From Roseateles amylovorans (GTDB lineage Bacteria; Pseudomonadota; Gammaproteobacteria; Burkholderiales; Burkholderiaceae_C), in contig NZ_CP104562.2 of the NCBI RefSeq assembly GCF_025398155.2, positions 3,906,001 through 3,970,000 on the forward strand: a stretch of 64,000 nt of DNA, read 5' to 3'. The notes below the pieces were generated by a model. The model did not search any database. It saw nothing but the letters and a program-made list of their open reading frames with translations, and had not been told where the DNA came from. Made by a program: the position numbers and the translations under genes. This document shows, in pieces, positions 17,287-25,497 of this stretch (positions are counted from its first letter, which is position 1; every line of letters begins with the position of its first letter).

Positions 17287-18213
17287 ATGGAAATCATCGC
17301 TCTGGTCCTGCTGGTCGTCGCCGTTGTCTTCATCATCCAGTCGGTCAAGGTCGTCCCGCAGCAGAACGCCTGGGTGGTCGAGCGTCTGGGCAAGTACCAC
17401 GCCACTCTGACCCCCGGCCTGAACATCCTGGTGCCTTTTGTCGACCGCCTGGCCTACAAGCACTCGCTGAAGGAAATCCCGTTGGATGTGCCGAGCCAGG
17501 TGTGCATCACGCGCGACAACACCCAGCTGACGGTCGACGGCATCCTGTACTTCCAGGTCACCGACGCCATGCGCGCGAGCTACGGCTCCAGCAATTACAT
17601 CGTTGCCATCACCCAGTTGGCACAGACGACGCTGCGCTCGGTCATTGGCCGCATGGAACTGGACCGCACCTTCGAGGAGCGGGACGTCATCAACAGCGCC
17701 GTGGTCCAGGCCCTGGACGAAGCGGCGCTGAACTGGGGCGTGAAGGTCCTGCGTTACGAGATCAAGGATCTGACGCCCCCGGCCGAGATCCTGCGCTCCA
17801 TGCAGGCCCAGATCACCGCCGAGCGCGAGAAGCGTGCTCTGATTGCCGCCTCCGAAGGTCGCCGCCAGGAGCAGATCAACATCGCCACCGGCGAACGCGA
17901 AGCCGCGATCGCCCGCTCCGAGGGTGAGAAGCAGGCCGAGATCAACAAGGCGCAGGGTGAAGCGGCCGCCATCACTGCAGTCGCGGATGCCAGCGCGGAC
18001 GCGATCCGCAAGATCGCTGCGGCAATCCAGCAACCGGGCGGCGGCGACGCCGTGCAGTTGAAGGTGGCCGAGAAGGCGGTGGACGCCTTTGCCCAACTGG
18101 CGCAAAAGAACAACACCATGATCGTGCCCGGCAACATGAGCGAGGTGTCCGGCCTGATCGGCACCGCGATGGCGCTGATCAAGAACGACAAGGTGATTCA
18201 GCCGGTCAAGTGA
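17287..18213 (+). CDS. SPFH/Band 7 (slipin/QmcA-like) membrane protein
   Basis: A 308-residue protein with one N-terminal membrane helix (residues ~3-18, IIALVLLVVAVVFIIQSV) followed by a Band 7 domain (VVPQQNAWVVERLGKYHATL, TPGLNILVPFVD). A long Ala/Glu-rich coiled coil comes next (about 180-250: EREKRALIAASEGRRQEQIN and following). It is the size of QmcA/stomatin-like proteins, which form ring oligomers on the inner membrane and associate with FtsH- or NfeD-type partners. I chose the ATG at 17287, with AGAGGG nine bases upstream, over an in-frame TTG two codons earlier. It pairs with the upstream NfeD-like gene. Confidence 0.92.
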   Translation: MEIIALVLLVVAVVFIIQSVKVVPQQNAWVVERLGKYHATLTPGLNILVPFVDRLAYKHSLKEIPLDVPSQVCITRDNTQLTVDGILYFQVTDAMRASYGSSNYIVAITQLAQTTLRSVIGRMELDRTFEERDVINSAVVQALDEAALNWGVKVLRYEIKDLTPPAEILRSMQAQITAEREKRALIAASEGRRQEQINIATGEREAAIARSEGEKQAEINKAQGEAAAITAVADASADAIRKIAAAIQQPGGGDAVQLKVAEKAVDAFAQLAQKNNTMIVPGNMSEVSGLIGTAMALIKNDKVIQPVK

Positions 18214-18243
18214 GGCTGATTTTCATCCGTCATCGGCGACTTG

Positions 18244-18272
18244 TTTTTGACATCAAAAATCTGCGCTATGAT
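18244..18272 (+). promoter_or_regulatory. Promoter of tRNA-Ser
   Basis: A good -10 box, TATGAT at 18267-18272, followed by a G+C-rich discriminator, stands about ten bases before the mature tRNA. The -35 is either TTTTTG at 18244-18249 (17-base spacer) or the better-looking TTGACA at 18247-18252 with a short 14-base spacer. Confidence 0.6.
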
Positions 18273-18282
18273 GGCGGGCTTC

Positions 18283-18373
18283 GGAGAGATGGATGAGCGG
18301 TTTAAGTCGCACGCCTGGAAAGCGTGTGTGGGTTAATAGCCCACCGAGGGTTCGAATCCCTCTCTCTCCGCCA
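18283..18373 (+). tRNA. tRNA-Ser (anticodon GGA)
   Basis: A complete class II tRNA with encoded CCA. The acceptor stem GGAGAGA pairs with TCTCTCC, the anticodon stem CACGC/GCGTG holds the loop CTGGAAA with anticodon GGA at 18317-18319, a long variable arm follows, and the T arm contains GGTTCGAATCC. It decodes UCC and UCU serine codons. The antisense strand has an open frame that is a known false protein type over tRNA-Ser genes. Confidence 0.97.
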
Positions 18374-18384
18374 GAAGAAAAGTG

Positions 18385-18415
18385 AAAAGGGCCCTGAGCA
18401 ATCAGGGCCCTTTTT
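18385..18415 (+). terminator. Intrinsic terminator after tRNA-Ser
   Basis: AAAAGGGCCCTGA and TCAGGGCCCTTTT form a long perfect stem around GCAA, ending in a run of five T. It begins 12 bases after the tRNA CCA end. Confidence 0.9.
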
Positions 18416-18721
18416 GCATTCCAAGGCCCGGTCAATCGGCCACTTCAAACAGCTGCGTCAAGCCACGGCATCTCCACGGACGTCGGCCACGGTCACTGCA
18501 AAGTCAAAGACGGTTTGGGGCACCACCCACCTCGTGCATTTCCGCCACGCGCTCGCACTCACCGCTGCCGCCGAAGCCGGCCGGCGGAACGTCGATTGCC
18601 ACCCCATCCGCAAGGACTCGCCTCGATCCGACGATGACGGTGACGGTCAATGACCATCAGGCCGCCATTCCACGGTCGAATCCGCCGCACTCATCCAAAC
18701 CCTCGCCTCAGGAGACTCCGC
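18416..18721. other. Intergenic region upstream of sodC
   Basis: I find no supported gene or structured RNA in these ~300 bases. Open frames here have no ribosome-binding sites or recognisable domains. The sodC promoter should lie near the right end. Confidence 0.5.
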
Positions 18722-19264
18722 ATGATCCGAACGATCCGATTCACCCGTCCGCTGTTGGCCGCCGCCCTGGTTGCCCTGCTGCCCGCCACCGCCGCGCTCG
18801 CTGCGGAAACCTCGGTCACGCTCAAGGTCGCGACGCCTCAGGGCGAAGCCGGCCCGATCGGCACAGTGACCCTGGAGGACACCAAGTACGGCCTGGTGCT
18901 GACACCCAAGCTCACCGGCCTGCCGCCTGGGCTGCATGGCTTCCACGTGCATGCCAATGCCTCCTGCGCGGCCGCCGACAAAGACGGCAAGCCCTCGCCC
19001 GCAGAAGCGGCCGGCGGCCATCTGGATCCGAAGAAGACGGGCAAGCACGGCGAGCCCTGGGGCGACGGCCACCTGGGCGATCTGCCCCCGCTGTATGTGG
19101 ATGGACAAGGTCAGGCCATGCAGCCCGTGCTCGCCCCGCGCCTGAAGGTTGCGGATGTCAAAAATCACGCCCTCATGGTGCATGCCGGGGGCGACAACCA
19201 CGCCGATCATCCCGCGCCGTTGGGTGGTGGCGGTGCGCGCATCGCCTGCGGCGTGATTCAGTAA
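18722..19264 (+). CDS. sodC: Periplasmic Cu,Zn superoxide dismutase
   Basis: Converts superoxide to hydrogen peroxide and oxygen in the periplasm. The 180-residue precursor has a signal peptide ending at ALA/A around residue 27. Metal ligands are visible: His75 and His77 (HGFHVH), His100 (GGHLDP), His109, His117 with Asp120 (GDGHLGDLP), and His154 (MVHAGGDNH). The conserved disulfide cysteines are Cys82 and Cys176. The start is the ATG at 18722 with AGGAG upstream. It faces the GGDEF gene, with a 9-bp GC hairpin at 19301-19325 between them. Confidence 0.96.
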   Translation: MIRTIRFTRPLLAAALVALLPATAALAAETSVTLKVATPQGEAGPIGTVTLEDTKYGLVLTPKLTGLPPGLHGFHVHANASCAAADKDGKPSPAEAAGGHLDPKKTGKHGEPWGDGHLGDLPPLYVDGQGQAMQPVLAPRLKVADVKNHALMVHAGGDNHADHPAPLGGGGARIACGVIQ

Positions 19265-19300
19265 AGCCCGACGCCTGCCCATCGGGCAGCTGGTCAAGGA

Positions 19301-19325
19301 GGGCGCGCCGAGGCTTGGCGCGCCC
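19301..19325. terminator. GC-rich hairpin between the convergent sodC and GGDEF genes
   Basis: GGGCGCGCC and GGCGCGCCC form a perfect 9-bp stem with a 7-base loop. There is no T tract on either side, so intrinsic termination is only possible, not shown. Confidence 0.45.
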
Positions 19326-19336
19326 GGCGCCGTGGG

Positions 19337-20275
19337 TCAGCCGGCGAGTTCCTCGTAGGTGCCGTTGGAGACAAACACCCGCACGCTGTCGCCGCCGGCC
19401 GCCTTGGCCTCGGTGCAGGCCAGCGCCGCGGCGCCCAGGACCGCATCCACGGTGTCCAGCGACGGCTGCAACTGCACCACGCCCAGGCTGGCCTTGACGC
19501 GGGTCCGGTGCAGCCCCCACCGCAGCCGATAGGCGGCAATCGCGGCGCGCATCTTCTCGGCCACGATCTGCGCATAGTGCAGATCGCAATCCGGCAGCAG
19601 GACGGCGAACTGGTCGTTTTCCAACCGTGCCACGATGTCGGACGCCCGCACCTTGGTCACCAGCATCTGACCCAGTCCATACAGGAAATGGTCCGCCACC
19701 TCGGCGCCCATGCCCTGCACCACTTCGCTGAAGCGGTCGATGTCGACAAACAGCACTGACACCGGCTCATGCCGGCGGCTGCCGACATGGTCGGCCAGGC
19801 GCCGTTCGATCTCGCGCCGGTTGTTCAGCTCGGTCACCTCGTCATGCTTGGCCGACCAGGTCGGCTGCAGGCGTTGGGTGCGGGCGGCGGTGATGTCTTC
19901 CACCACCCACATCGCCTCGCCCGAGGGCTGCTCCCAGAGCACCGGCGTCGCTTGCAGACGACCCCAGAAACGCGCGCCGTCCCGACGCACGAATTCGATC
20001 TCCTCATCCAGCGGCCGTCCCGCACTGAAGGCCGCACCCAAGCGGGCCTGCAGCGCCTGGTGGCCGGCGTCGGAGACGATCACGTCGCGGACATCGGAGC
20101 CGCTGAGATCGGTGTCATCGCCGTGCCCGAACAGGTGATTGAACTGCTCGCTCGCCACCTCGAAACGGCTTGCCGCGGTGAAGGCCACCGCCAGCGGCGC
20201 GCGCACCAGCAGCGCACGCATCCGGGCGCCGGTGTTCTCGTGGTGGGTGCCGGCGGCATCGGGTTGGATCTGCAT
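19337..20275 (-). CDS. PAS-GGDEF domain protein with degenerate GGDEF motif
   Basis: The 312-residue protein has a PAS-type sensor domain (about 20-135, ending in the PAC-like WVVEDITAARTQR) and a GGDEF domain (about 145-310). Active diguanylate cyclases carry GG(D/E)EF in the A-loop. Here the equivalent reads LENDQF in VARLENDQFAVLLPD. The upstream substrate-site block FVDIDRFSEVVQGMG and the downstream ASLGVV are family-like. Loss of both glycines and of the catalytic acidic pair order suggests it does not make c-di-GMP and may act as a sensor or nucleotide-binding partner. No membrane segment is seen, so it is probably cytoplasmic. The start at 20275 has GAGACGAG just upstream. Confidence 0.85.
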   Translation of the reverse strand: MQIQPDAAGTHHENTGARMRALLVRAPLAVAFTAASRFEVASEQFNHLFGHGDDTDLSGSDVRDVIVSDAGHQALQARLGAAFSAGRPLDEEIEFVRRDGARFWGRLQATPVLWEQPSGEAMWVVEDITAARTQRLQPTWSAKHDEVTELNNRREIERRLADHVGSRRHEPVSVLFVDIDRFSEVVQGMGAEVADHFLYGLGQMLVTKVRASDIVARLENDQFAVLLPDCDLHYAQIVAEKMRAAIAAYRLRWGLHRTRVKASLGVVQLQPSLDTVDAVLGAAALACTEAKAAGGDSVRVFVSNGTYEELAG

Positions 20276-20440
20276 CTCGTCTCCTCGTTACATCCACGGG
20301 GCATCGGCGCGCCCCCCAGGCAGCGCCGCACCCAGGTTCGGCGGTCGCTACCGAAGGTGTACCCGTTTTGGGCCGAGCTGGAAACCCCGGAGCAGACCCG
20401 GTTCAGGGTGTTGTTCGCGCGATCGCCGTCGCGCAGCACC

Positions 20441-21898
20441 TCAGGGCGGCGGCGGTGCGATCTGCTCGGCCCAGTCGTACAGCGCGGACAGGATCTCCTG
20501 CGCCCGCTCGTCGTCGGCCTCCTGGGCGGCTTCGGCCAGGGTGTCGATGCGCTCGAAGAACTGCTCCAGCGTCTGCACGCCACCGTCGCCCTGATGCAGG
20601 CGCACGGCGCAGTGCTGCTCCCAACGAGCGCGCTCGTCCGGACTCAGGTGCTCAGGCCAGTTGCGGGCGCGGTAGCGGAACAGCAGTTCCTCCAGACGCC
20701 CATCCTCGAAGGCCACCTTGCCTTGCGCCACCCGGTCGGCCAGGGCTTCGGGCGACAGCCCTCGCAGGCGCTCGAGCGCGCGACGATCGTCGCTGGACAG
20801 GAACCCGCCGTAAAGGTCTTCGTCGACATCCGCCCCACCCTCGCCCGCCGGTCGCTGGAACACCTGCTTCCAGCGGCCCGACAGCTCCGCGCCCCGCTGG
20901 GCCAGCGTCTCGGCATGGGCCAGCCCCTGCGCCAGATCCAGGCCCCACCGCTCGGCCATCTCCGGCGACAGGATCTTCAGCGCCGAAATCACGATCGGCG
21001 ACTTGTTGACGTGGATGGTTTTGATCGGCAGCCGGGTCACGCCCTCCGGCAGGTCGTCCTGCTTGGTGTACAGGCGCTGACGGATGGCGTCCGCCTCCAG
21101 CGTCAGCAGTTCTGCGGGATCGGTGCCCAGGTCCCAGACAATCAACTCGTTCTTGTTGGTGGGATGGGCCGCCAGCGGCCACACCAGCGCGATGCAGCCA
21201 CGCTCGGTGCCGTACATGCCGGAGATGTGCAAGAACGGCCGATTCGTGCCGATCTCAGCCCACACTGCATCCTTGCGCCGCAGCTTGAGGCAGAACTCCC
21301 ACAGCTTGGGCTGCTTCTGCTTGATCAGCCGGGCCAGCGCGATGGTGGCGCGCACGTCTGACAGGGCGTCATGCGCTGCTTCATGGGCCAGACCGTTGGC
21401 AGCGGTCAGGTGCTCCAGCTTGAAAGAGGGGCGACCATCCTCATGCTTGGGCCATTCGATGCCATCCGGCCGAAGCGCATAGGCGCAGCGAACCACGTCC
21501 AGCAGGTCCCAACGGCCGCAGTCGTTCTGCCACTCGCGGGCATACGGATCGATGAGGTTGCGCCAGAAGAGGAAGCGCGTGACTTCGTCGTCGAAGCGGA
21601 TGGTGTTGTAACCCAGCCCCACCGTGCCCGGACGCGACAGCTCATCCAGGATGGCCGCTGCGAACTGGTGCTCGGGCAAGCCCTGCTCGGCGCAGGTCTG
21701 GGGCAGGATGCCGGTCAGCAGGCAGGACTCGGGATCGGGCAGCGCATCCAGCGGCGGCCGGCAATACACCATCAGCGGCTCGCCGATCTCGTTGAGGTCC
21801 GCATCGGTCCGCAGGCCGGCGAACTGGGCCGGGCGATCTCGGCGCGGCACGCGTCCGAAAGTCTCGTAGTCGTGCCAGTAGAAAGTCATCTCATGCAT
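20441..21898 (-). CDS. sbcB: Exodeoxyribonuclease I
   Basis: A 3'-to-5' single-strand DNA exonuclease used in recombination and mismatch repair. The 485-residue protein has the DEDDh exonuclease signature: FYWHDYETFG (first Asp and Glu), GYNTIRFDDEV, and EAAHDALSDVRATI (His and Asp). The SH3-like and C-terminal helical domains follow (KTIHVNKSPIV). The ATG at 21898 was chosen; another in frame at 21889 is possible. It is the third gene downstream of the Mn2+ riboswitch, 40 bases after the transferase gene. Confidence 0.95.
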   Translation of the reverse strand: MHEMTFYWHDYETFGRVPRRDRPAQFAGLRTDADLNEIGEPLMVYCRPPLDALPDPESCLLTGILPQTCAEQGLPEHQFAAAILDELSRPGTVGLGYNTIRFDDEVTRFLFWRNLIDPYAREWQNDCGRWDLLDVVRCAYALRPDGIEWPKHEDGRPSFKLEHLTAANGLAHEAAHDALSDVRATIALARLIKQKQPKLWEFCLKLRRKDAVWAEIGTNRPFLHISGMYGTERGCIALVWPLAAHPTNKNELIVWDLGTDPAELLTLEADAIRQRLYTKQDDLPEGVTRLPIKTIHVNKSPIVISALKILSPEMAERWGLDLAQGLAHAETLAQRGAELSGRWKQVFQRPAGEGGADVDEDLYGGFLSSDDRRALERLRGLSPEALADRVAQGKVAFEDGRLEELLFRYRARNWPEHLSPDERARWEQHCAVRLHQGDGGVQTLEQFFERIDTLAEAAQEADDERAQEILSALYDWAEQIAPPPP

Positions 21899-21938
21899 GG
21901 GGCGGCACGATACCTCACCGCGGATCGGCGTCGCGCCG

Positions 21939-23573
21939 CTATCGATCAAAGCGCACCGACGCCACCGGCAGCGCGGGCGCTTCCCAGCGATAGTCCGGAT
22001 GAAGCACATTGCGCTCCGCGGTCATGGTCTGCCACTGCAGGTTCAGCAGATCCGCCAGCGTCCAGGCTGCCCAGTCGGCCCGGAAGGGGCGCTGTCCAAG
22101 GTCCGACGGCCACGGCTGGGTGCTGCGCCACAGCAGCATCGGCACCCGGTAGCCGGCGGCCGTGCCCGGACTGTGACCCGCATGGACGATGTCATGTCCC
22201 ACCTCCTGGCCGTGGTCCGACAGGAACATCCAGGCCGCCTGCCCGCCCGCGGGTGCATGGCGGCGGGTGAGCCGGGCGGTTTCCGCCACCACGCCGTCGT
22301 GGTAGCGCAGTGCGGCGTCATAGGTCTGTCGCAGCTCTCGCAGCCAGACGGGCCGCCCTGCCTTCTCCATCTGGGCCTCGACCGCATCGCCGCCCTCATC
22401 GAAGGGCCGCATCGCCGACGGTGCGCGCAGCCGGTAATGCGGATGGGCCCCCAGCAGATGCACCACGATCAGCTTGCGTGGCGCGGCATCGACCAGCGCT
22501 TCCTCGAGGCAGTCCAGCAATTCGCCATCCAGACTGGAGGTGGACCGGCCCGGCTCCCGGTTGATCATCTCCACCGTGTCCGCCAGTTGCGCATGCTGCT
22601 GGTCGATGGCGACGTCGTCATGGTTGCTCATCCACCAGACGCGGTAACCGGCGGCCCGCGCCAGCGCCAGGATGTGCTGACTGTGGCCGACCGGATCATC
22701 CTGGTCCCGGGCGCCGAAGCTGAAGATGCCGCTCAGGGACGCCACCGTGCCCGGCTCCACCGACCAGGCATGGCGCAGCGTCAGCCATCGCCCCGCCTCC
22801 TCCCGGCTGAGCGCCGTCAGCTGCGGGGTGGTGTCCCGACCATAACCGTAGAGGCTCATGTTGTCCCGGTTCACGCTGTCGGTCAGCACCAGCACCACGG
22901 TGGAGGGGCCGGCGGCCGTCAGCGAAGGATTCGCCGCGCGCGCGTTGGACATCAACTGCGCCCGCTGGCGGGCCTGATCAGACCAGCTGTCGCGCAGGTC
23001 ATCGACCGACGCGGCCCAGGTCGGCCAGAACAGGGCCGGATGATGCCGGCGCCAGGGCTTGCTGATGTAGCCGACGCTGCCGGCGATCAGCAGCAGGATC
23101 AACACGCGACGGCCCATCCGGCCCACCGCCACCGTGTGCCGATTGCAGACCGCCACCCAGGCGGTCGTCAGCGACAAGGCCGCCAACAGCCCGGCCATGG
23201 CGATCCCGATCGCCACCCCCTGGGACTTCAGGTATTCCAGGGCTTCCCGGGTGGTGGTGTTGGCCACGGCGGCCAGCACCAGCGAGCTGTCGGGCAAGGC
23301 CTGGTAGCGGGAGCGCAGATAGGCGCGCACCAGTCCATCGATCACAAACAGTGCCACCACCGCACTGACCGTGATCCACCGCGCCGCCCGCCAGCCTCGG
23401 CTCGACAACGGCCAGCGCAGCCAGACGAAAAACGGCAAGGCCAGCAGCGCGATCTGCGCCGCCCGCAATGGCTCATGCCCCGCGAAGATCGCCGCCAGCA
23501 CCACGCCGCACACGGCCAACCCGGCGGCCCATGGCGACCGCCCCAGGCGGCCAAGGATCTGCAAGCTCATCAT
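21939..23573 (-). CDS. Sulfatase-fold phosphoethanolamine transferase-like membrane protein
   Basis: A 544-residue protein with about five N-terminal membrane helices (residues ~15-170) and a periplasmic sulfatase/alkaline-phosphatase-fold domain. This is the layout of EptA/EptB/CptA enzymes, which add phosphoethanolamine to lipid A or LPS core, and of OpgE. The nucleophile block reads LTDSVNRDNMSLYGYGRDTTP-like, with Ser where EptA has Thr in GET. Further metal-site blocks are VWWMSNHDD, VVHLLGAHPHYRLR and FLSDHGQEVGHD. The acceptor is not predictable. It starts 10 bases after the mntP stop, so it likely shares the riboswitch-controlled transcript. Confidence 0.85.
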   Translation of the reverse strand: MMSLQILGRLGRSPWAAGLAVCGVVLAAIFAGHEPLRAAQIALLALPFFVWLRWPLSSRGWRAARWITVSAVVALFVIDGLVRAYLRSRYQALPDSSLVLAAVANTTTREALEYLKSQGVAIGIAMAGLLAALSLTTAWVAVCNRHTVAVGRMGRRVLILLLIAGSVGYISKPWRRHHPALFWPTWAASVDDLRDSWSDQARQRAQLMSNARAANPSLTAAGPSTVVLVLTDSVNRDNMSLYGYGRDTTPQLTALSREEAGRWLTLRHAWSVEPGTVASLSGIFSFGARDQDDPVGHSQHILALARAAGYRVWWMSNHDDVAIDQQHAQLADTVEMINREPGRSTSSLDGELLDCLEEALVDAAPRKLIVVHLLGAHPHYRLRAPSAMRPFDEGGDAVEAQMEKAGRPVWLRELRQTYDAALRYHDGVVAETARLTRRHAPAGGQAAWMFLSDHGQEVGHDIVHAGHSPGTAAGYRVPMLLWRSTQPWPSDLGQRPFRADWAAWTLADLLNLQWQTMTAERNVLHPDYRWEAPALPVASVRFDR

Positions 23574-23583
23574 GTGGACCGAC

Positions 23584-24156
23584 TCACAGCGCCGTCAGGT
23601 GCTCATAAAGGATGGTGGCGCCGATCGCAAACAGCACCACGCCGCCCAGGATCTCGGCCCGCTTGCCGACCACCGTCCCCAGCACCCGGCCCAGCATGAC
23701 GCCCAGCGTCACCATCACGAAGGTGGCCAAGCCGATGGCCGCGGCCACGGGCAGGATGTCCACATCGACAAAGGCCAGCCCCACGCCCACCGCCATCGCA
23801 TCGATGCTGGTGGCGAAGCCGGTGAGCGCCAGACGCATGAAACTGTGACGGTTGGGTTTGTCTTCAGCCGCCTCGGGCAGCTCCTGCTTGAGCCCGGCGA
23901 GCACCATGTGAATCCCCAGTCCTCCCAGGAGCACGAAGGCGATCCAGTGGTCCCAGGCTTTCACCGTGTTGACCGCCGCCAGACCCAGGGCCCATCCGGC
24001 CAACGGTGTGAGCGCTTCGATCACGCCGAAGATCGCGCCGGTGCGCAAGGCTTCGGCCCAACGCGGCTTCTGCAGCGCCGTGCCTTTGCCGACGGCCGCA
24101 GCAAAGGCGTCGGTGGACATCGCCAGGGCGAGCGCGGCGGTAGAGAGGAAGTTCAT
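23584..24156 (-). CDS. mntP: Manganese efflux protein MntP
   Basis: Exports excess Mn2+ across the inner membrane. The 190-residue protein has six hydrophobic helices and the two MntP repeats with acidic membrane motifs ALAMSTDAFAAAVGKG and ATSIDAMAVGVG. The E. coli protein has 188 residues. The start is the ATG at 24156. A manganese-sensing yybP-ykoY riboswitch stands directly upstream, which independently supports the assignment. The downstream phosphoethanolamine-transferase-like gene and sbcB follow on the same strand with short gaps. Confidence 0.95.
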   Translation of the reverse strand: MNFLSTAALALAMSTDAFAAAVGKGTALQKPRWAEALRTGAIFGVIEALTPLAGWALGLAAVNTVKAWDHWIAFVLLGGLGIHMVLAGLKQELPEAAEDKPNRHSFMRLALTGFATSIDAMAVGVGLAFVDVDILPVAAAIGLATFVMVTLGVMLGRVLGTVVGKRAEILGGVVLFAIGATILYEHLTAL

Positions 24157-24169
24157 GGGGGACATCCAA

Positions 24170-24336
24170 GGTCGGGCAGAGTCGCAACGACGCGCCACCA
24201 CTGCCCGACCGAATGTCGTGCTGGCACATCGTTGGTCTCGCCAACCAGAACTGGCTGCCGGCGCCACGAGCCCGGAGAGGGTTCGAGTGTGTTGACGCAG
24301 GCGCTTCCATGCAACGGAAGCAGGCTACTCCCCAAA
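24170..24336 (-). ncRNA. yybP-ykoY manganese riboswitch in the mntP leader
   Basis: Read on the minus strand the leader contains the two hallmark blocks of the yybP-ykoY aptamer. These are TTTGGGGAGTAGCC (24336-24323) and TGGCGAGACCA (around 24242-24233), with a GCTTCC/GGAAGC hairpin after the first block and the conserved CGTCAACAC segment between. Downstream, a perfect 10-bp stem pairs 24201-24210 with 24170-24179 and lies 13 bases from the mntP ATG. It has no T tract, so control may be at translation or through alternative pairing. In this class Mn2+ binding raises expression of Mn exporters. Confidence 0.88.
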
Positions 24337-24548
24337 GAGAGGCCGCGATCCTATCAGGTCGTCGCGCCCAAGGCGATTCCCCGTCGTGGCAGCGGTCCCG
24401 CGGCCCGGCGTCGGAGATACTGCGGCGCCCCTGCCGGCTGTGGCGCTTGCCCACCGGCTTTTGCCCACCGGCGGTCGCCGACGCGCCAGCGGCATCCTTT
24501 GCCATTCACCGCTTCAGTTGTCCCACCCTACATCGAGGATCCGATCCC

Positions 24549-25475
24549 GTGACGCCTGTGTTGCCCGTGATGTCCGTCATGCCGCTCAGCCATCTGTTGC
24601 TGTGTCTGGCGATCCTGCTGACGCTGCTCCCTGTGACCGCTCCCTGGCCTTGGATGACGGTGCTGATCATGGCGGTCACCGCCGGCTTGATCCAGGGCCA
24701 ACTGAGCATCGCCGCGCTGGTGCCGGTGCTGGCGATGCTGGCCTTGGCCTGGCTGGCGATGTCGGCGCATCGACAGCCCCGCCGCGAAGCCACCTTGATG
24801 GTCCTGATGCTGGTGCTGGGCCTGGCGCTCTCCCTGCACAAGCTGCCGGGGTTTGCCAATCCGAGCTACCTGGTGGCCAGCGCCGATGCGCTGCCGCCCA
24901 CAGTGAAGTACCTGAATTTCGACAAGGGCGTCGCCGGACTGCTGATGCTGGCGGTGCTGATCACCCAGCAGCGCCAACGCCGCAACGGGGGCGTGACTCG
25001 GTGGGCTGACCAGCCGGGCCGACCGGTCAGCGGGCACAGCGCCTTCGGCGGATGGGCATTGCCGATCACGGTGGTCGCCACGCTGGCCGTGCCCTGGTGG
25101 CTGGCGGTGGGCAGCGGCCTGGGCGAGCCCACGCTGCGCTGGCCACCCAACGCCGCCCTCTTCCTGCTGTCCAACCTCTTCCTGACCTGCGTGGCCGAGG
25201 AAGTCGCCTTCCGCGGCGTGATCCAGCAACTGCTGGCGCGCTGGGTGAGCGACGACCTGCGCCACTGGCGCGGTTGGATCCCGGTGCTGCTGACCGCCCT
25301 GCTCTTCGGACTGGCCCATCTGGCCGGCGGCCCCGTCTATGTCGCGCTCGCCGCATTGGCCGGGCTGGGCTATGGCCTGAGCTACGCGCTCAGCGGCCGG
25401 ATCGAGGTGGCCATCCTGCTGCATTTCGGGCTCAATGCGCTGGTGTTCTGCACCTTGAATGTGAAGCTGGGCTGA
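24549..25475 (+). CDS. CPBP family intramembrane glutamic endopeptidase
   Basis: A 308-residue integral membrane protein with about eight helices and the Abi/CPBP (CAAX protease-like) motifs: EEVAFRG (Glu-Glu and Arg), FGLAHL (His) and HFGLNAL (His and Asn). This family includes Rce1-type CAAX proteases and bacteriocin-immunity proteins; the bacterial substrates are mostly unknown. I chose the GTG at 24549, with GAGGA about nine bases upstream; the ATG at 24570 lacks a ribosome-binding site. It is divergent from mntP, with its own promoter in 24337-24548. Confidence 0.88.
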   Translation: MTPVLPVMSVMPLSHLLLCLAILLTLLPVTAPWPWMTVLIMAVTAGLIQGQLSIAALVPVLAMLALAWLAMSAHRQPRREATLMVLMLVLGLALSLHKLPGFANPSYLVASADALPPTVKYLNFDKGVAGLLMLAVLITQQRQRRNGGVTRWADQPGRPVSGHSAFGGWALPITVVATLAVPWWLAVGSGLGEPTLRWPPNAALFLLSNLFLTCVAEEVAFRGVIQQLLARWVSDDLRHWRGWIPVLLTALLFGLAHLAGGPVYVALAALAGLGYGLSYALSGRIEVAILLHFGLNALVFCTLNVKLG

Positions 25476-25497
25476 CGCGCAGACGCCGACGGGCCGA

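Noticed and set aside
18253..18435. 60-residue minus-strand frame over the tRNA-Ser gene
   Set aside because: It reads GGERGIRTLGG...THTRFPGVRLKPL, the well-known false translation of the antisense of a tRNA-Ser gene.
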